42,622 nucleotides of DNA from an uncultured Bacteroidales bacterium. Its GTDB lineage: Bacteria; Bacteroidota; Bacteroidia; Bacteroidales; Paludibacteraceae. The notes under the pieces were generated by a model. The model ran no database searches and was not told the DNA's origin. It was given only the letters and a program-made list of their open reading frames with translations. How positions within the stretch are numbered: position 1 is the stretch's first letter; each line of letters starts with the position of its first letter. This document shows, one piece after another, positions 1 through 8,652 of this stretch. Both the position numbers and the translations under genes were made by a program. The DNA lies in contig CAIYOZ010000194.1 of NCBI GenBank assembly GCA_903927945.1, forward strand, positions 1-42,622, in the 5' to 3' direction.

Positions 1-379
1 GTAATCCACCGTCAATCCATACCACTGTCTTTCCTTCTGAAGCAAGGGAGTGGGCTTCCTCGTTGGTTAAACTTTCGGCTTTCCCAAGTTTGACAGATAT
101 CTCCTGAAAACGTTTCAGGTTTTTCAGATTCTTAGGTGAGGTGATAATTGCCATTTTCTGTGACCTGCCTTCAGGCGTTTTCCCGATCTCAACAAGCTTG
201 AGGCGGTCGGATTCTTTTTCCAGTTTTCCCCAATACTCAAGGAGTTGGGTGTAATTAGCCAGGAAATAGTCGTCACCGACTGTGTACTCACCGAACTTAG
301 GTTCCGATATAGTACCTGCGGTAACAAAGTTTAAACTGAAAAACAGTGTAACCAATAAAAGGAAATAGTTTTTTTTCAT
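1..379 (-). CDS. M14-family zinc carboxypeptidase, N-terminal part (cut by window edge)
   Basis: The reading frame opens at the ATG at 379 and runs off the left edge, so only about 126 N-terminal residues are visible. The ORF track misses it because no stop is in the window. It starts with a signal peptide (MKKNYFLLLVTLFFSLNFVTAG). The segment YWGKLEKESDRLKLVEIGKTPEGR and the later VVWIDGGL match the start of exported Bacteroidota M14 metallopeptidases, where the zinc-binding H-x-x-E follows directly after such a GGL; here that lies outside the window. Members remove C-terminal residues from peptides in the periplasm or outside the cell. It lies 61 bp after the threonine-synthase-like gene on the same strand and is probably the last visible gene of the SusCD/peptidase operon. 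The family is assigned by pattern only. Confidence 0.75.
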   Translation of the reverse strand, partial: MKKNYFLLLVTLFFSLNFVTAGTISEPKFGEYTVGDDYFLANYTQLLEYWGKLEKESDRLKLVEIGKTPEGRSQKMAIITSPKNLKNLKRFQEISVKLGKAESLTNEEAHSLASEGKTVVWIDGGL

Positions 380-440
380 TTTTTCTTATTTTATATTTTT
401 TATATTCCGACAATCAGGTTAAATGCACGCAAAGTGCATT

Positions 441-1616
441 TTATACCCAAATGTTATCTGCATATTTGTATCCGTTCCCGGTGTTTATCAGTACCACTTT
501 ATCCGTATCGGAAATGATATTCTGAGCCTTTAGTTGCTTTGCCGCGGCCCAAAGGGAAGCACCTTCGGGTGCCGGAAACAGACCCTCGTAGCGTGAAATT
601 TCGCTCAACGCTTCCAGGATATCTTCGTCATTTATTGATATAGCTGTTCCTTTGTAATCATGAAGAATACGTAATACTAATTTATCGGCATAAGGTTTTG
701 GGACACGCAATCCGTTGGCTACAGTAAATCCACGGTCGATAGCATCTACCGTTAAACTGTTGCTATGGAATGCGCTCACCACACCATCACAATTAGTGGA
801 TTGTACGGCTACAATGCGTGGTCTCTTTTTACCGATCCAACCCAATGCTTCCAGTTCTTCAAAAGCTTTCCAGAAACCGATCAATCCGGTTCCACCACCT
901 GTGGGGTAAAGTATTACATCGGGCAATTCCCAGTTAAACTGTTCTGCCAGTTCATAACCCATCGTTTTTTTACCTTCCAGACGGTAAGGTTCTTTCAAGG
1001 TGGATATATTGAAATATCCTTCTTTCTGACATAATTCTGCTACCAGTTTGCCACAATCTCCTATATTCCCGCCAATTTCGATCACCTTGGCTCCATAAAA
1101 CCGGCATTCCTGTTTATGTTGCTCCGGTGTTTCAATGGGCATATATACCACCACTTCGATATCTGCTTTTGCACCGTAAGCTGCAAGTGCAACTCCGGCA
1201 TTTCCGGCTGTGGGGATTGCCACTTTAGTTATTCCCAGCTCCCTGGCTTTCGAAATTGCAGCGCTCATGCCACGTGCTTTGAATGAGCCCGTTGAATTAC
1301 CACCTTCATCTTTGATATACAATTCCGAAAAACCGAATGCTTTTCCCAAACGGTCAGCTTTCAACAACGGCGTTCCGCCTTCACCCAGGGTGACAATATT
1401 GGCTGGGTTTAAAACCGGTAAAAATTCCCCATAGCGCCACATCGTGAAAGGACGGTTTTTAATATCCTCCCTGGTGACTGTTGACCCCTTTAAATCATAC
1501 CAGGCCAACAGGGACCCTTGACAAGTGGGATCAGTGCATACATTTTGAAGGATATTACCTTTATACTCTTTATTGCATTCTGCGCAAACTAAGTGGGAAA
1601 ATTTACTTTGTGACAT
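441..1616 (-). CDS. Threonine-synthase-like PLP enzyme (fold type II)
   Basis: A cytoplasmic PLP enzyme of 391 residues without a signal peptide. An N-terminal zinc-ribbon-like part (CAEC, then C-x5-C) precedes the catalytic core. GEGGTPLL is near residue 78, the PLP lysine is in GSFKARG (K113), TAGNAGVALAAYG follows near 136, and the phosphate-binding glycine loop TGGGTG is near 239. These are threonine synthase features: O-phosphohomoserine to threonine. The start is 5 bp after the stop of the S51 peptidase gene, so the two are cotranscribed. Threonine synthase in a SusCD/peptidase operon without hom or thrB is odd. Relatives of this fold include cysteate synthase and beta-eliminating enzymes, so a role in sulfur amino acid or peptide-derived amino acid metabolism is possible. 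The fold is certain, the substrate is not. Confidence 0.8.
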   Translation of the reverse strand: MSQSKFSHLVCAECNKEYKGNILQNVCTDPTCQGSLLAWYDLKGSTVTREDIKNRPFTMWRYGEFLPVLNPANIVTLGEGGTPLLKADRLGKAFGFSELYIKDEGGNSTGSFKARGMSAAISKARELGITKVAIPTAGNAGVALAAYGAKADIEVVVYMPIETPEQHKQECRFYGAKVIEIGGNIGDCGKLVAELCQKEGYFNISTLKEPYRLEGKKTMGYELAEQFNWELPDVILYPTGGGTGLIGFWKAFEELEALGWIGKKRPRIVAVQSTNCDGVVSAFHSNSLTVDAIDRGFTVANGLRVPKPYADKLVLRILHDYKGTAISINDEDILEALSEISRYEGLFPAPEGASLWAAAKQLKAQNIISDTDKVVLINTGNGYKYADNIWV

Positions 1617-1621
1617 TCTGA

Positions 1622-2557
1622 TTATTTATTTGAAAGTTCTTTGGATTCTTTTGTTCTTGTGGATTTTCTTGGTTCTTTGATTACCTGGCGAATATTAAGA
1701 TCATATTTTTGACCTTTACTCAGGAAGAAAAATGGTCCGTTGGAGGCGGTAAAGTTTTCATTATTCCCATTGACATGTTTTTCACCACTGCCAATGATTG
1801 TTTTATAATCATATACTGCTACGTATGATTTACCGACTACTTCAAAAGTATCACGCTGAACAACAATGCCTGTGGATTCATCTAATCCGATGCCAATCAG
1901 TTTCGGGCTTTCTTTAATGACATTAATCAGGTCGAACTGACGGTTGCGACGAAGGATATGTTGGTCAATAACCGAGTTCTTAAGAAAACCAAGTCCTTGT
2001 GTATGATCGCCAATTGTAATCTGGGCTCCCGAGGTATCCCCTCTCCATAAAAATGAGCCCTGAATGCTGGCACCTGCGGAAGTTCCGGCAATGACCCCAC
2101 CACGATTCAATACTTCCCAGAATGCCTGATGTGTTAATGTATTCAGGTACGAATCGGCAATTCTCCATTGACGGCCACCTTCGAAAAAAACACCTGTAGC
2201 ATTTTTTAATTGGGCAATAAACTTTTCACTATTTGCCTCCTTAAGGTCATTTGTATGAAGCAACGTCACTCTTTTAATGTTCGTTTCCTTCTTGATTAAA
2301 TCAACCGTTCTGGTTTCAACACCTGCTGAATCACCTGCAGCTGTGGTAACAACTACTATATTAGCATTCTGTACTCCACCGGCCAGTTCTGTGAACTTTG
2401 CCCATATATCGGCCGGAATCAATCCTCCTCCAATAATGATAAGCGAACCGTTTTCAGGGCCATGTTTTGTACCCGAAGATTTTATCTGAATGGGAGAAGA
2501 GGCAAAAGCATTCAATGCTATGATTGCCAGTAAGAGTGTTACAATATTTTTTTTCAT
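1622..2557 (-). CDS. Exported S51-family peptidase (cyanophycinase-like)
   Basis: A secreted serine peptidase of the cyanophycinase/peptidase E family, about 311 residues. The track begins at a TTG codon; the ATG three codons later gives a clean signal peptide (MKKNIVTLLLAIIALNAFAS), so I start at 2557. Visible motifs are IIIGGGLIPADIW, FFEGGRQWR, the nucleophile elbow GTSAGAS (Ser about 160) and VIDQHILRRNR, whose His belongs to the catalytic set, followed by GIGLDESTGIVV. Family members cut beta-aspartyl bonds in cyanophycin or act on Asp-containing peptides. FEGGR replaces the more usual G-G-D/N, so strict cyanophycin specificity cannot be assumed. It sits between the M20 amidohydrolase (19 bp away) and the PLP enzyme (5 bp away), consistent with peptide breakdown in the periplasm. 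Confidence 0.82.
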   Translation of the reverse strand: MKKNIVTLLLAIIALNAFASSPIQIKSSGTKHGPENGSLIIIGGGLIPADIWAKFTELAGGVQNANIVVVTTAAGDSAGVETRTVDLIKKETNIKRVTLLHTNDLKEANSEKFIAQLKNATGVFFEGGRQWRIADSYLNTLTHQAFWEVLNRGGVIAGTSAGASIQGSFLWRGDTSGAQITIGDHTQGLGFLKNSVIDQHILRRNRQFDLINVIKESPKLIGIGLDESTGIVVQRDTFEVVGKSYVAVYDYKTIIGSGEKHVNGNNENFTASNGPFFFLSKGQKYDLNIRQVIKEPRKSTRTKESKELSNK

Positions 2558-2576
2558 TTTATTCAATTGTTGAGTG

Positions 2577-4040
2577 TTAATTTTCTTTCCTATAATCTAA
2601 TTCAGGTTTGCCCGGTACAATCGGGGCATATTTAAATCCTTCGCCACGTGCCTTTTCAAATTCTTCTTTAATTGGAATTAACAGTGCAGGATTTGAGAAC
2701 AAATCAATGGCAGTCAATGCAAATACTTTTGCGGCCACAATCGCTCCTTTAGTGCCAATTGAAGTGCCTCCTGCCGCTACATTTTGCCATGAATGACCTG
2801 GAGAGCCCGGAACAAATGTTGATGCTACAAACGAACCCACAGGCACATTCCAACTAACATCCCCCACATCACTTGATCCTGATTGGAGTTTACCAAATTC
2901 ACTCTCCTTATAAGGAGTCACGTTCTTCACTTTTTCTATTTCCTTGGGCGAAGTATTTGTTGATTTGCCTATTTCATTGGCAAATGCCACTTCTTTTTCT
3001 GTCCACTGAACGCCTCCCACTTTTTCGAGATTTTTCTCTATGAGCCTGCTGAACGCTTTATTTGGTAAAACAGGATAAATAGCACCTGCCAGACGTTTTT
3101 TAGTGACTGTTGTTCCGGTGCCTAATGCTGCACCGTCTGCGGCATTGTCCACTCTTCCCAATATATCAAAAAGTTCGGGTATGCTTTTAGCCCTGACATA
3201 GTACGAAACTTCTGCATGAGCAGGTACTACATTCGGGGAAACTCCACCACCGTCGGTGATTACATAGTGAATGCGGGCATCCGAAACAATGTGTTCACGC
3301 AGTTGATTCACCATGTTATCGAATGCTTCCACGCCATCCAACGCTGACCTTCCCTTTTCAGGATTGGCAGCCGCATGTGCAGCTTTCCCGTGAAATTTGT
3401 ACAGGATACTTATGCGTGCGAGGCTGGTTGAAGCATTGACAGCATTCTCCGAAGCGGGGTGCCAGTTCAGCACTGCATCCACATTTTTGAAGAATCCTTC
3501 TTGTGCGAAAAACACTTTACCGCCTCCACCTTCCTCGGCCGGAGTACCAAATACTTTTAGTGTTCCTTTTGCTCCGGTGGTTTCAATCCATTTTTTAATG
3601 GCCACAGCTCCTGCAATCGAGGCAGTTCCCAACAACTGATGACCGCATCCATGTCCGTTTCCGCCCGGCACGAGCACCTTTTCAAAAGGGACCGTATCCT
3701 GTGAAAGTCCGCTTAAGGCGTCAAATTCAGCCAGTATGCCGATAACGGGTAATCCACTGCCATAAGTTGCCACAAAGGCAGTAGGTATTCCTGCAACCCC
3801 TTTTTCAACCGTAAAGCCATTTGCCGTTAAATGGTTTTGTAGGGCCGTGCTGCTGTTTACTTCCAAAAAACCAAGTTCAGGTGCACTCCATATCTGTTTT
3901 TGCAATCTATTATAAGTGTCGAATGATTTATTTAAATAATCAATGGCGATACTTTCTTTGCTCGACTTACTCTGTTTTTTCTCAGCACCGGCACTGATTA
4001 CTCCGGCACATATAATTAGCAATACTATATATTTTCTCAT
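2577..4040 (-). CDS. Exported M20 amidohydrolase (AbgB-like)
   Basis: A dinuclear-metal amidohydrolase of 487 residues with an N-terminal signal peptide (MRKYIVLLIICAGVISAGA), so probably periplasmic. Metal-ligand motifs of the M20D/AbgB branch are present: GILAEFDALSGL, then GNGHGCGHQL, PAEEGGGGK, and a late SGSSDVGDVSW followed by PGSPGHSW. A dimerisation-type insertion (FHGKAAHAAANPEKGRSALDG) lies mid-protein. Family members hydrolyse N-acyl amino acids and aminoacyl amides; AbgB cleaves p-aminobenzoyl-glutamate and some relatives deacylate S-conjugated cysteines. It follows SusD by 61 bp and precedes the S51 peptidase. With a cysteine-linked promoter upstream, an N-acyl-cysteine or cysteinyl-peptide substrate is attractive but unproven. 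Confidence 0.85.
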   Translation of the reverse strand: MRKYIVLLIICAGVISAGAEKKQSKSSKESIAIDYLNKSFDTYNRLQKQIWSAPELGFLEVNSSTALQNHLTANGFTVEKGVAGIPTAFVATYGSGLPVIGILAEFDALSGLSQDTVPFEKVLVPGGNGHGCGHQLLGTASIAGAVAIKKWIETTGAKGTLKVFGTPAEEGGGGKVFFAQEGFFKNVDAVLNWHPASENAVNASTSLARISILYKFHGKAAHAAANPEKGRSALDGVEAFDNMVNQLREHIVSDARIHYVITDGGGVSPNVVPAHAEVSYYVRAKSIPELFDILGRVDNAADGAALGTGTTVTKKRLAGAIYPVLPNKAFSRLIEKNLEKVGGVQWTEKEVAFANEIGKSTNTSPKEIEKVKNVTPYKESEFGKLQSGSSDVGDVSWNVPVGSFVASTFVPGSPGHSWQNVAAGGTSIGTKGAIVAAKVFALTAIDLFSNPALLIPIKEEFEKARGEGFKYAPIVPGKPELDYRKEN

Positions 4041-4101
4041 TTTTTTATGGATTTCAGGAAGAGCAAGTTAGTTTAGTTGCTCTTCCTATGGTGTGATTAA
4101 A

Positions 4102-5457
4102 TTATTTATAAGCCACGTTTTGTTCCAGATCAGGATCGGCAACAATAGCGGAATACGGAATTGGGAATACCCAACGCCCGGGATCAGCAAACAAGGTGTT
4201 TAAAGCTCCAAATACTGTTGCTGCTCTACCTGTACGTACAATATCACTAAACCGGTGTCCTTCGAATGCTAATTCGTATCGACGCTCGTTTTCAATAGCT
4301 AATAAAACATCATTTGCTGTCGTAGTTCCTGAAGCAACGAAAGATGCAACATCCGACCGTGTTCTGATTGTATTTAAATCTATTATGGCATTTGTCAAAT
4401 CAGGAGTTGCTTTTTTTACCCTTGCCTCGGCTCTGATTAAATACTGTTCGGATAACCGAAGAACATACAGTGAACTTGAACCATCCTGATTGGCATACTC
4501 TGTTGGTTCATATGCTCCTGTTGATAGCAGTTTAATAAGGCTTTTTCGAGCCCCACCTTTCGTAGGATCCAATAGTTGAGCAGCAAATCCCGGCTCTACA
4601 ATGTAGTCAAGCCTACCTCCTTCACTCGCCGATAAAAGATAGGTATAAATCGGGTTTTTGTCCGAAGTACTAAATGACAACTCAAAAATTGATTCAGTCG
4701 ATTTGAGTGTTGTATAGAATGTTGAGTAAGGTTTTACTAATTTAAACCCGGTAGAATTAGCGATTACCTTGGTTGCATATTCCTCTGCTTTATCCCAGTT
4801 TCCCGTGTATAAATAAAGTCGGGCTTTAAGTGCGTAAACTGAAAACCGGTTAGCACGATTTCTTACAATTGTTTCACTCAGTAACGTATCGGCAGCATTT
4901 AAATCAGCCAGTACCTGAATATACGTGTCCGCTAATGTGGCTCTCTTTATTCCGTTATCCTGAGTCGGAGACAAAGTAGGATTCGTAATCAGCGGTACTC
5001 CACCATAGGTTCTTCCTAAATCGAAATAGGTTAATGCCCGTAAAAAATAGGCTTCTCCCAGATATTGTTTTTTCGAGGCGGGTTTTATCACAATACTATT
5101 TAAAGCAGCTGTTTTACTGATGACGAAGTTTGCCCGATTGATGGCAGAAAATGCAGATGAATACCCGGCTCCACTTGTCGGGTCGAACGCACCCGAACCT
5201 GAAGCGGTGAGAGTGGGTATGATATTTCCCGGAGCTGTACTGCTCACCACATTATCTGCAATTACATTATGTGCAAGTTGATCTACACCAAAATATCCTT
5301 GTACACCATCATACACTCCTATCAAGGCAGCCAGCGATGATTTTTCATCAATAATAACCGAGGCATCCGAGATGGTTGTTTGGGGAACAGTGTCAAGTAT
5401 CCCGTTGCAAGATACGCTTGCAAAAGCTATGGATGCTATGAATATATATTTCTTCAT
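4102..5457 (-). CDS. SusD/RagB-family nutrient-binding outer-membrane lipoprotein
   Basis: A lipoprotein of 451 residues. The signal peptide ends in a lipobox (ASVSC-NG), followed by the SusD N-terminal pattern ILDTVPQTTISD. TPR-like helices (YLGEAYFLRALTYFDLGRTYGGVPLI) and the typical C-terminal ELAFEGHRFSDIVRTG and VFPIPYSAI confirm SusD/RagB. It caps the SusC barrel and delivers substrate to it. The gene starts 18 bp after susC. It is shorter than many glycan-binding SusDs (about 500-550 residues), and no glycoside hydrolase, lyase or sulfatase is nearby; the partners are peptidases. Peptide-type ligands, as for RagB, are the best guess. Confidence 0.93.
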   Translation of the reverse strand: MKKYIFIASIAFASVSCNGILDTVPQTTISDASVIIDEKSSLAALIGVYDGVQGYFGVDQLAHNVIADNVVSSTAPGNIIPTLTASGSGAFDPTSGAGYSSAFSAINRANFVISKTAALNSIVIKPASKKQYLGEAYFLRALTYFDLGRTYGGVPLITNPTLSPTQDNGIKRATLADTYIQVLADLNAADTLLSETIVRNRANRFSVYALKARLYLYTGNWDKAEEYATKVIANSTGFKLVKPYSTFYTTLKSTESIFELSFSTSDKNPIYTYLLSASEGGRLDYIVEPGFAAQLLDPTKGGARKSLIKLLSTGAYEPTEYANQDGSSSLYVLRLSEQYLIRAEARVKKATPDLTNAIIDLNTIRTRSDVASFVASGTTTANDVLLAIENERRYELAFEGHRFSDIVRTGRAATVFGALNTLFADPGRWVFPIPYSAIVADPDLEQNVAYK

Positions 5458-5475
5458 TTCTTTATTTTTTTATTA

Positions 5476-8400
5476 TTATAATGTTATGTTTACACCAATA
5501 GATACTGATTTTGGTTGAGGTGGTGTTCCAAAGTCCATTCCCTGAACTAATGCCCGTGAATCACCGGCACCCACATTTACTTCAGGATCCGGTCCGCTGT
5601 ATTTTGTCAATGTATAAAGATTTGTGGCAGTGACATATAAACGGGTTGCACTGATATGCAAATGAGCAAGAGCGCGTTTCGGGAAATTATAACCAACTGT
5701 GATGTCTCTCAGGCGTAAATAAGAACCATCTTCTATATAACGGCTTGATTGTTGGTCGTAATTAAATCCTCCATCGGCATTGACTGTTGATTTTGGTCGG
5801 GGCAAGACATTGGTATCCCCCGGTTTCTTCCAATAGTTCATGGAGCTTTCCAGGATTGAACGTGTCACACCTCTGGTACCACCCGATTCGAGAAACGAAC
5901 TGGTATAATTATAAATTTTATTTCCATATTTATAATAGATATTGATATCCAGGTCAAATCCTATGTATGAGAAAGTGTTTTTCAAACTACCTTCTACTAT
6001 TGGCCATGCATTTCCTACAATTTGTTTATCTGCAACAGTGATCTTACCGTCTTTATTCACATCCTGGTAAATAGCATCACCGGTTTGTGAATTCACCCCC
6101 AGGTATTTATATACCCACATGGAATAGAGCGGGAATCCCTGTTGAACCTGATAGGTTTGATAACTACTTGTTATAGGAGTATTTAGTTTTTCAACATTAT
6201 TGACATTGTGCGAGATTGAAAAGTTTGTTTTCCATTCAAAATGCTTAGTTTTTATATTCACTGAGTTCAATGCGACTTCTATACCGCGGTTACTTATTTC
6301 ACCAATATTCTTTGTGACGGATGAATACCCTGTTTTTGCAGGAACCGGATCGTCCAAGAGCAAATCACTGGTATATTTGTCATAATAGTTAACATCAAAG
6401 CTTAATCGTTCTTTCAGCAATTCACCTGTAAGTCCAACATTCCATTGACGGGTAGTTTCCCATTTCAAATTAGGGTTACCTAATTGGGAAGGTGATATTC
6501 CGGCAACACCATCATAATTGCTGCCACCACTCCACAGGCCTAAAGATGAAAAGTCATTGATACTTTGATTTCCTGAATAACCTAAACTGGCTTTCAGCTT
6601 GAGGTTTGTTACTACATCCGTTTTGGGGATGAATGACTCATTCGAAATGTTCCAGGCTGTACCCACGGAAGGGAAATAACCCCATTGATTGTTTACTCCA
6701 ATTCGAGAGGAACCATCATAACGGATATTGGCATCGATACTGTAGCGGTTTCTATAGGAAAAGTTACCCCCAGCAAAATATGAAATCAATGCTGAAGAGG
6801 TGCCTGTGCTTGAAGCTGTTTGTACAGCAGCCGAAGCAATTCTCTTAAACTGATTACTTGGAAATACTGTACCGGTCAGACTTTCTTTCTCTATTGTGGT
6901 TGTTTGAGCAGAGTTTCCCAGGAAAAAGGCCAGATCACTTTCTTTAGCCAATGATAAATTGTAATTTAATACCTGTTCTTCGATTAAAGTTTGTTTGGCT
7001 GTTAAGATATCGGTAGCCTGGCCATTGGGTTGTCCATTTATTAAAAATGTATTCCAGTAAGTTTTTTCATGATAACTGTTGTAGTCATTGCTCCAGGATG
7101 ATTTGAAGGATAAACCTTTTACAATATCCCATTTCAGGTAGACATTATTTACACTGCGAAGGCTATAAGCATGGTCATCTGAATTATTAAGGATTGCTTC
7201 CGGATTATCAAATGCGACCGGTTTATTGTAAGTTCCGTCTGCATTGTAAATAGGATAGAAAGTTGGTGTATGGAGGGCAGCCTGAAATAATCCGGCTGGA
7301 CCATCCCCCACTGCAACAACCTGTCTGTCTACTTTCGAAAGGCTGTTACTGGTTCCGATTTTTATCTGTTTAGTAATAGAGTGGTCTAAATTTAATTGGA
7401 ACGAATATCTGTCAAAATTTTCGAGTTTTAAGGTTGCTTGTTGCTTTTGGTACTCACCGCCCAGATAGAAGTTTGTTTTGGCATCACCGCCCGAAACGGA
7501 TAAATTGTATTTCTGAAGTTGTGCTGTCCTGAAAACTTCATCCTGGCGATCATATGTTTTTTGATCTGCCGGATTTCCATAAGCTGCATAACCGGTAATG
7601 ACTTCAGTTGTTGGTCTGAATGGCCTGGTAGCATAGGTCTTGCCATCATTAATCCAGCAATCATTTACAATTTGTGCATGCTCAGGTCCGGTGGTTAGTT
7701 TCCATAAATCGCCTGTTTTTGCAACCCCATATTCAGCCTGAAATTGTACTTTCGTCTTGCCATTTTTAGCTCCCCTTTTGGTTGTAATTAAGATTACACC
7801 ATTGGCACCACGTGATCCGTACATGGCGGTGGCATTAGCATCTTTCAATACGGATACTGATTCAATGTCATCGGTGCTTAAATCGGAAAGAGGATTGGAT
7901 ACCTGTCCTCCAAGACCATGTGATTGAAGACTTTCACTGTTTATAAATACTCCATCCACCACATACAATGGATCGTTACCTGCATTAATGGAGGTAGCCC
8001 CGCGTAAGCGAACCAATACCTGAGTTCCAGGTACTCCCGAACTATTAGAGACTAATAACCCGGGGACTTGTCCTTGAAGTTTTTCTGAAATAGTGGTATA
8101 GTTTGCTTTAGCCAGATCATCAGACGATACAGTTGTAATGGCACTCGCCAATGCATTCTTCTTTGTCTGTTGGTAACCTACCACGACCACTTCGTTCAGT
8201 CTGTTCAGATCCTCCGTCAGGTAGATAGTCACCGGGTCAGCTTCATACACATCAATTTCCTGTGTTTTAAAGCCCACCGTGGAGACGTCTAAAGTGGCGG
8301 GAAGTGATTTTACTTTAAGAACAAAGTTGCCGTTAGTATCGGATGTTGTACCTGTTTTCTGGCCTTTAACCCGGATGGTGGCACCAATGACAGTGAGTTT

Positions 8401-8556
8401 GGAACTCTCCTCAAAGACTTTTCCTTTAAGTTCTATCTGCTGAGCAAAGACAGAGAGTGTGGTGAAAACTGCAAACAGGAACAGGATTCCTGTTTTGCAT
8501 ACGAGAAAGGTAGGAAACGTTTTGCCGTTTCCAAAAATAAATGGTAATTTTGCCAT
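5476..8556 (-). CDS. SusC/RagA-family TonB-dependent outer-membrane transporter
   Basis: A protein of 1026 residues. A long N-terminus with a signal segment (about 25-40) is followed by a carboxypeptidase-regulatory-like domain (IELKGKVFEESSKLTVIGATI, to about 115), the TonB-box-type region LNEVVVVGYQ, a plug domain with VRLRGATSINAGNDPLYVVDGV and a 22-strand-type barrel ending in SVSIGVNITL. It imports oligomeric substrates with SusD using TonB energy. The gene lies 96 bp after the broken PstS-like gene, with a hairpin in the gap. The ATG at 8556 is used; the N-terminus before the hydrophobic core is longer than typical, so a later start is possible. Context points to peptide or conjugate uptake. 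Confidence 0.95.
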   Translation of the reverse strand: MAKLPFIFGNGKTFPTFLVCKTGILFLFAVFTTLSVFAQQIELKGKVFEESSKLTVIGATIRVKGQKTGTTSDTNGNFVLKVKSLPATLDVSTVGFKTQEIDVYEADPVTIYLTEDLNRLNEVVVVGYQQTKKNALASAITTVSSDDLAKANYTTISEKLQGQVPGLLVSNSSGVPGTQVLVRLRGATSINAGNDPLYVVDGVFINSESLQSHGLGGQVSNPLSDLSTDDIESVSVLKDANATAMYGSRGANGVILITTKRGAKNGKTKVQFQAEYGVAKTGDLWKLTTGPEHAQIVNDCWINDGKTYATRPFRPTTEVITGYAAYGNPADQKTYDRQDEVFRTAQLQKYNLSVSGGDAKTNFYLGGEYQKQQATLKLENFDRYSFQLNLDHSITKQIKIGTSNSLSKVDRQVVAVGDGPAGLFQAALHTPTFYPIYNADGTYNKPVAFDNPEAILNNSDDHAYSLRSVNNVYLKWDIVKGLSFKSSWSNDYNSYHEKTYWNTFLINGQPNGQATDILTAKQTLIEEQVLNYNLSLAKESDLAFFLGNSAQTTTIEKESLTGTVFPSNQFKRIASAAVQTASSTGTSSALISYFAGGNFSYRNRYSIDANIRYDGSSRIGVNNQWGYFPSVGTAWNISNESFIPKTDVVTNLKLKASLGYSGNQSINDFSSLGLWSGGSNYDGVAGISPSQLGNPNLKWETTRQWNVGLTGELLKERLSFDVNYYDKYTSDLLLDDPVPAKTGYSSVTKNIGEISNRGIEVALNSVNIKTKHFEWKTNFSISHNVNNVEKLNTPITSSYQTYQVQQGFPLYSMWVYKYLGVNSQTGDAIYQDVNKDGKITVADKQIVGNAWPIVEGSLKNTFSYIGFDLDINIYYKYGNKIYNYTSSFLESGGTRGVTRSILESSMNYWKKPGDTNVLPRPKSTVNADGGFNYDQQSSRYIEDGSYLRLRDITVGYNFPKRALAHLHISATRLYVTATNLYTLTKYSGPDPEVNVGAGDSRALVQGMDFGTPPQPKSVSIGVNITL

Positions 8557-8578
8557 ACAATTTTTGAATTGTAGCGGG

Positions 8579-8617
8579 CGTTCCCTCCATCAGTTTGCCG
8601 ACGGAGAAGAGGAAACG
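8579..8617 (-). other. Intergenic hairpin between the PstS-like gene and susC
   Basis: On the transcribed strand CGTTTCCTC pairs with GAGGGAACG (9 bp including one G-U) around a 21-nt loop, about 23 nt before the susC ATG. No U-tract follows, so it is not an intrinsic terminator. It could mark an RNA processing or stability boundary that raises susC expression over the upstream cistron. Confidence 0.4.
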
Positions 8618-8652
8618 TTCGCTTTTGTTTATAAATAATTATTGTTTTTCTT

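Noticed and set aside
4102-8556. Polysaccharide utilisation locus
   Set aside because: No glycoside hydrolase, lyase, esterase, sulfatase, SusR/HTCS or ECF sigma gene is adjacent; the associated enzymes are peptidases and an amidohydrolase.
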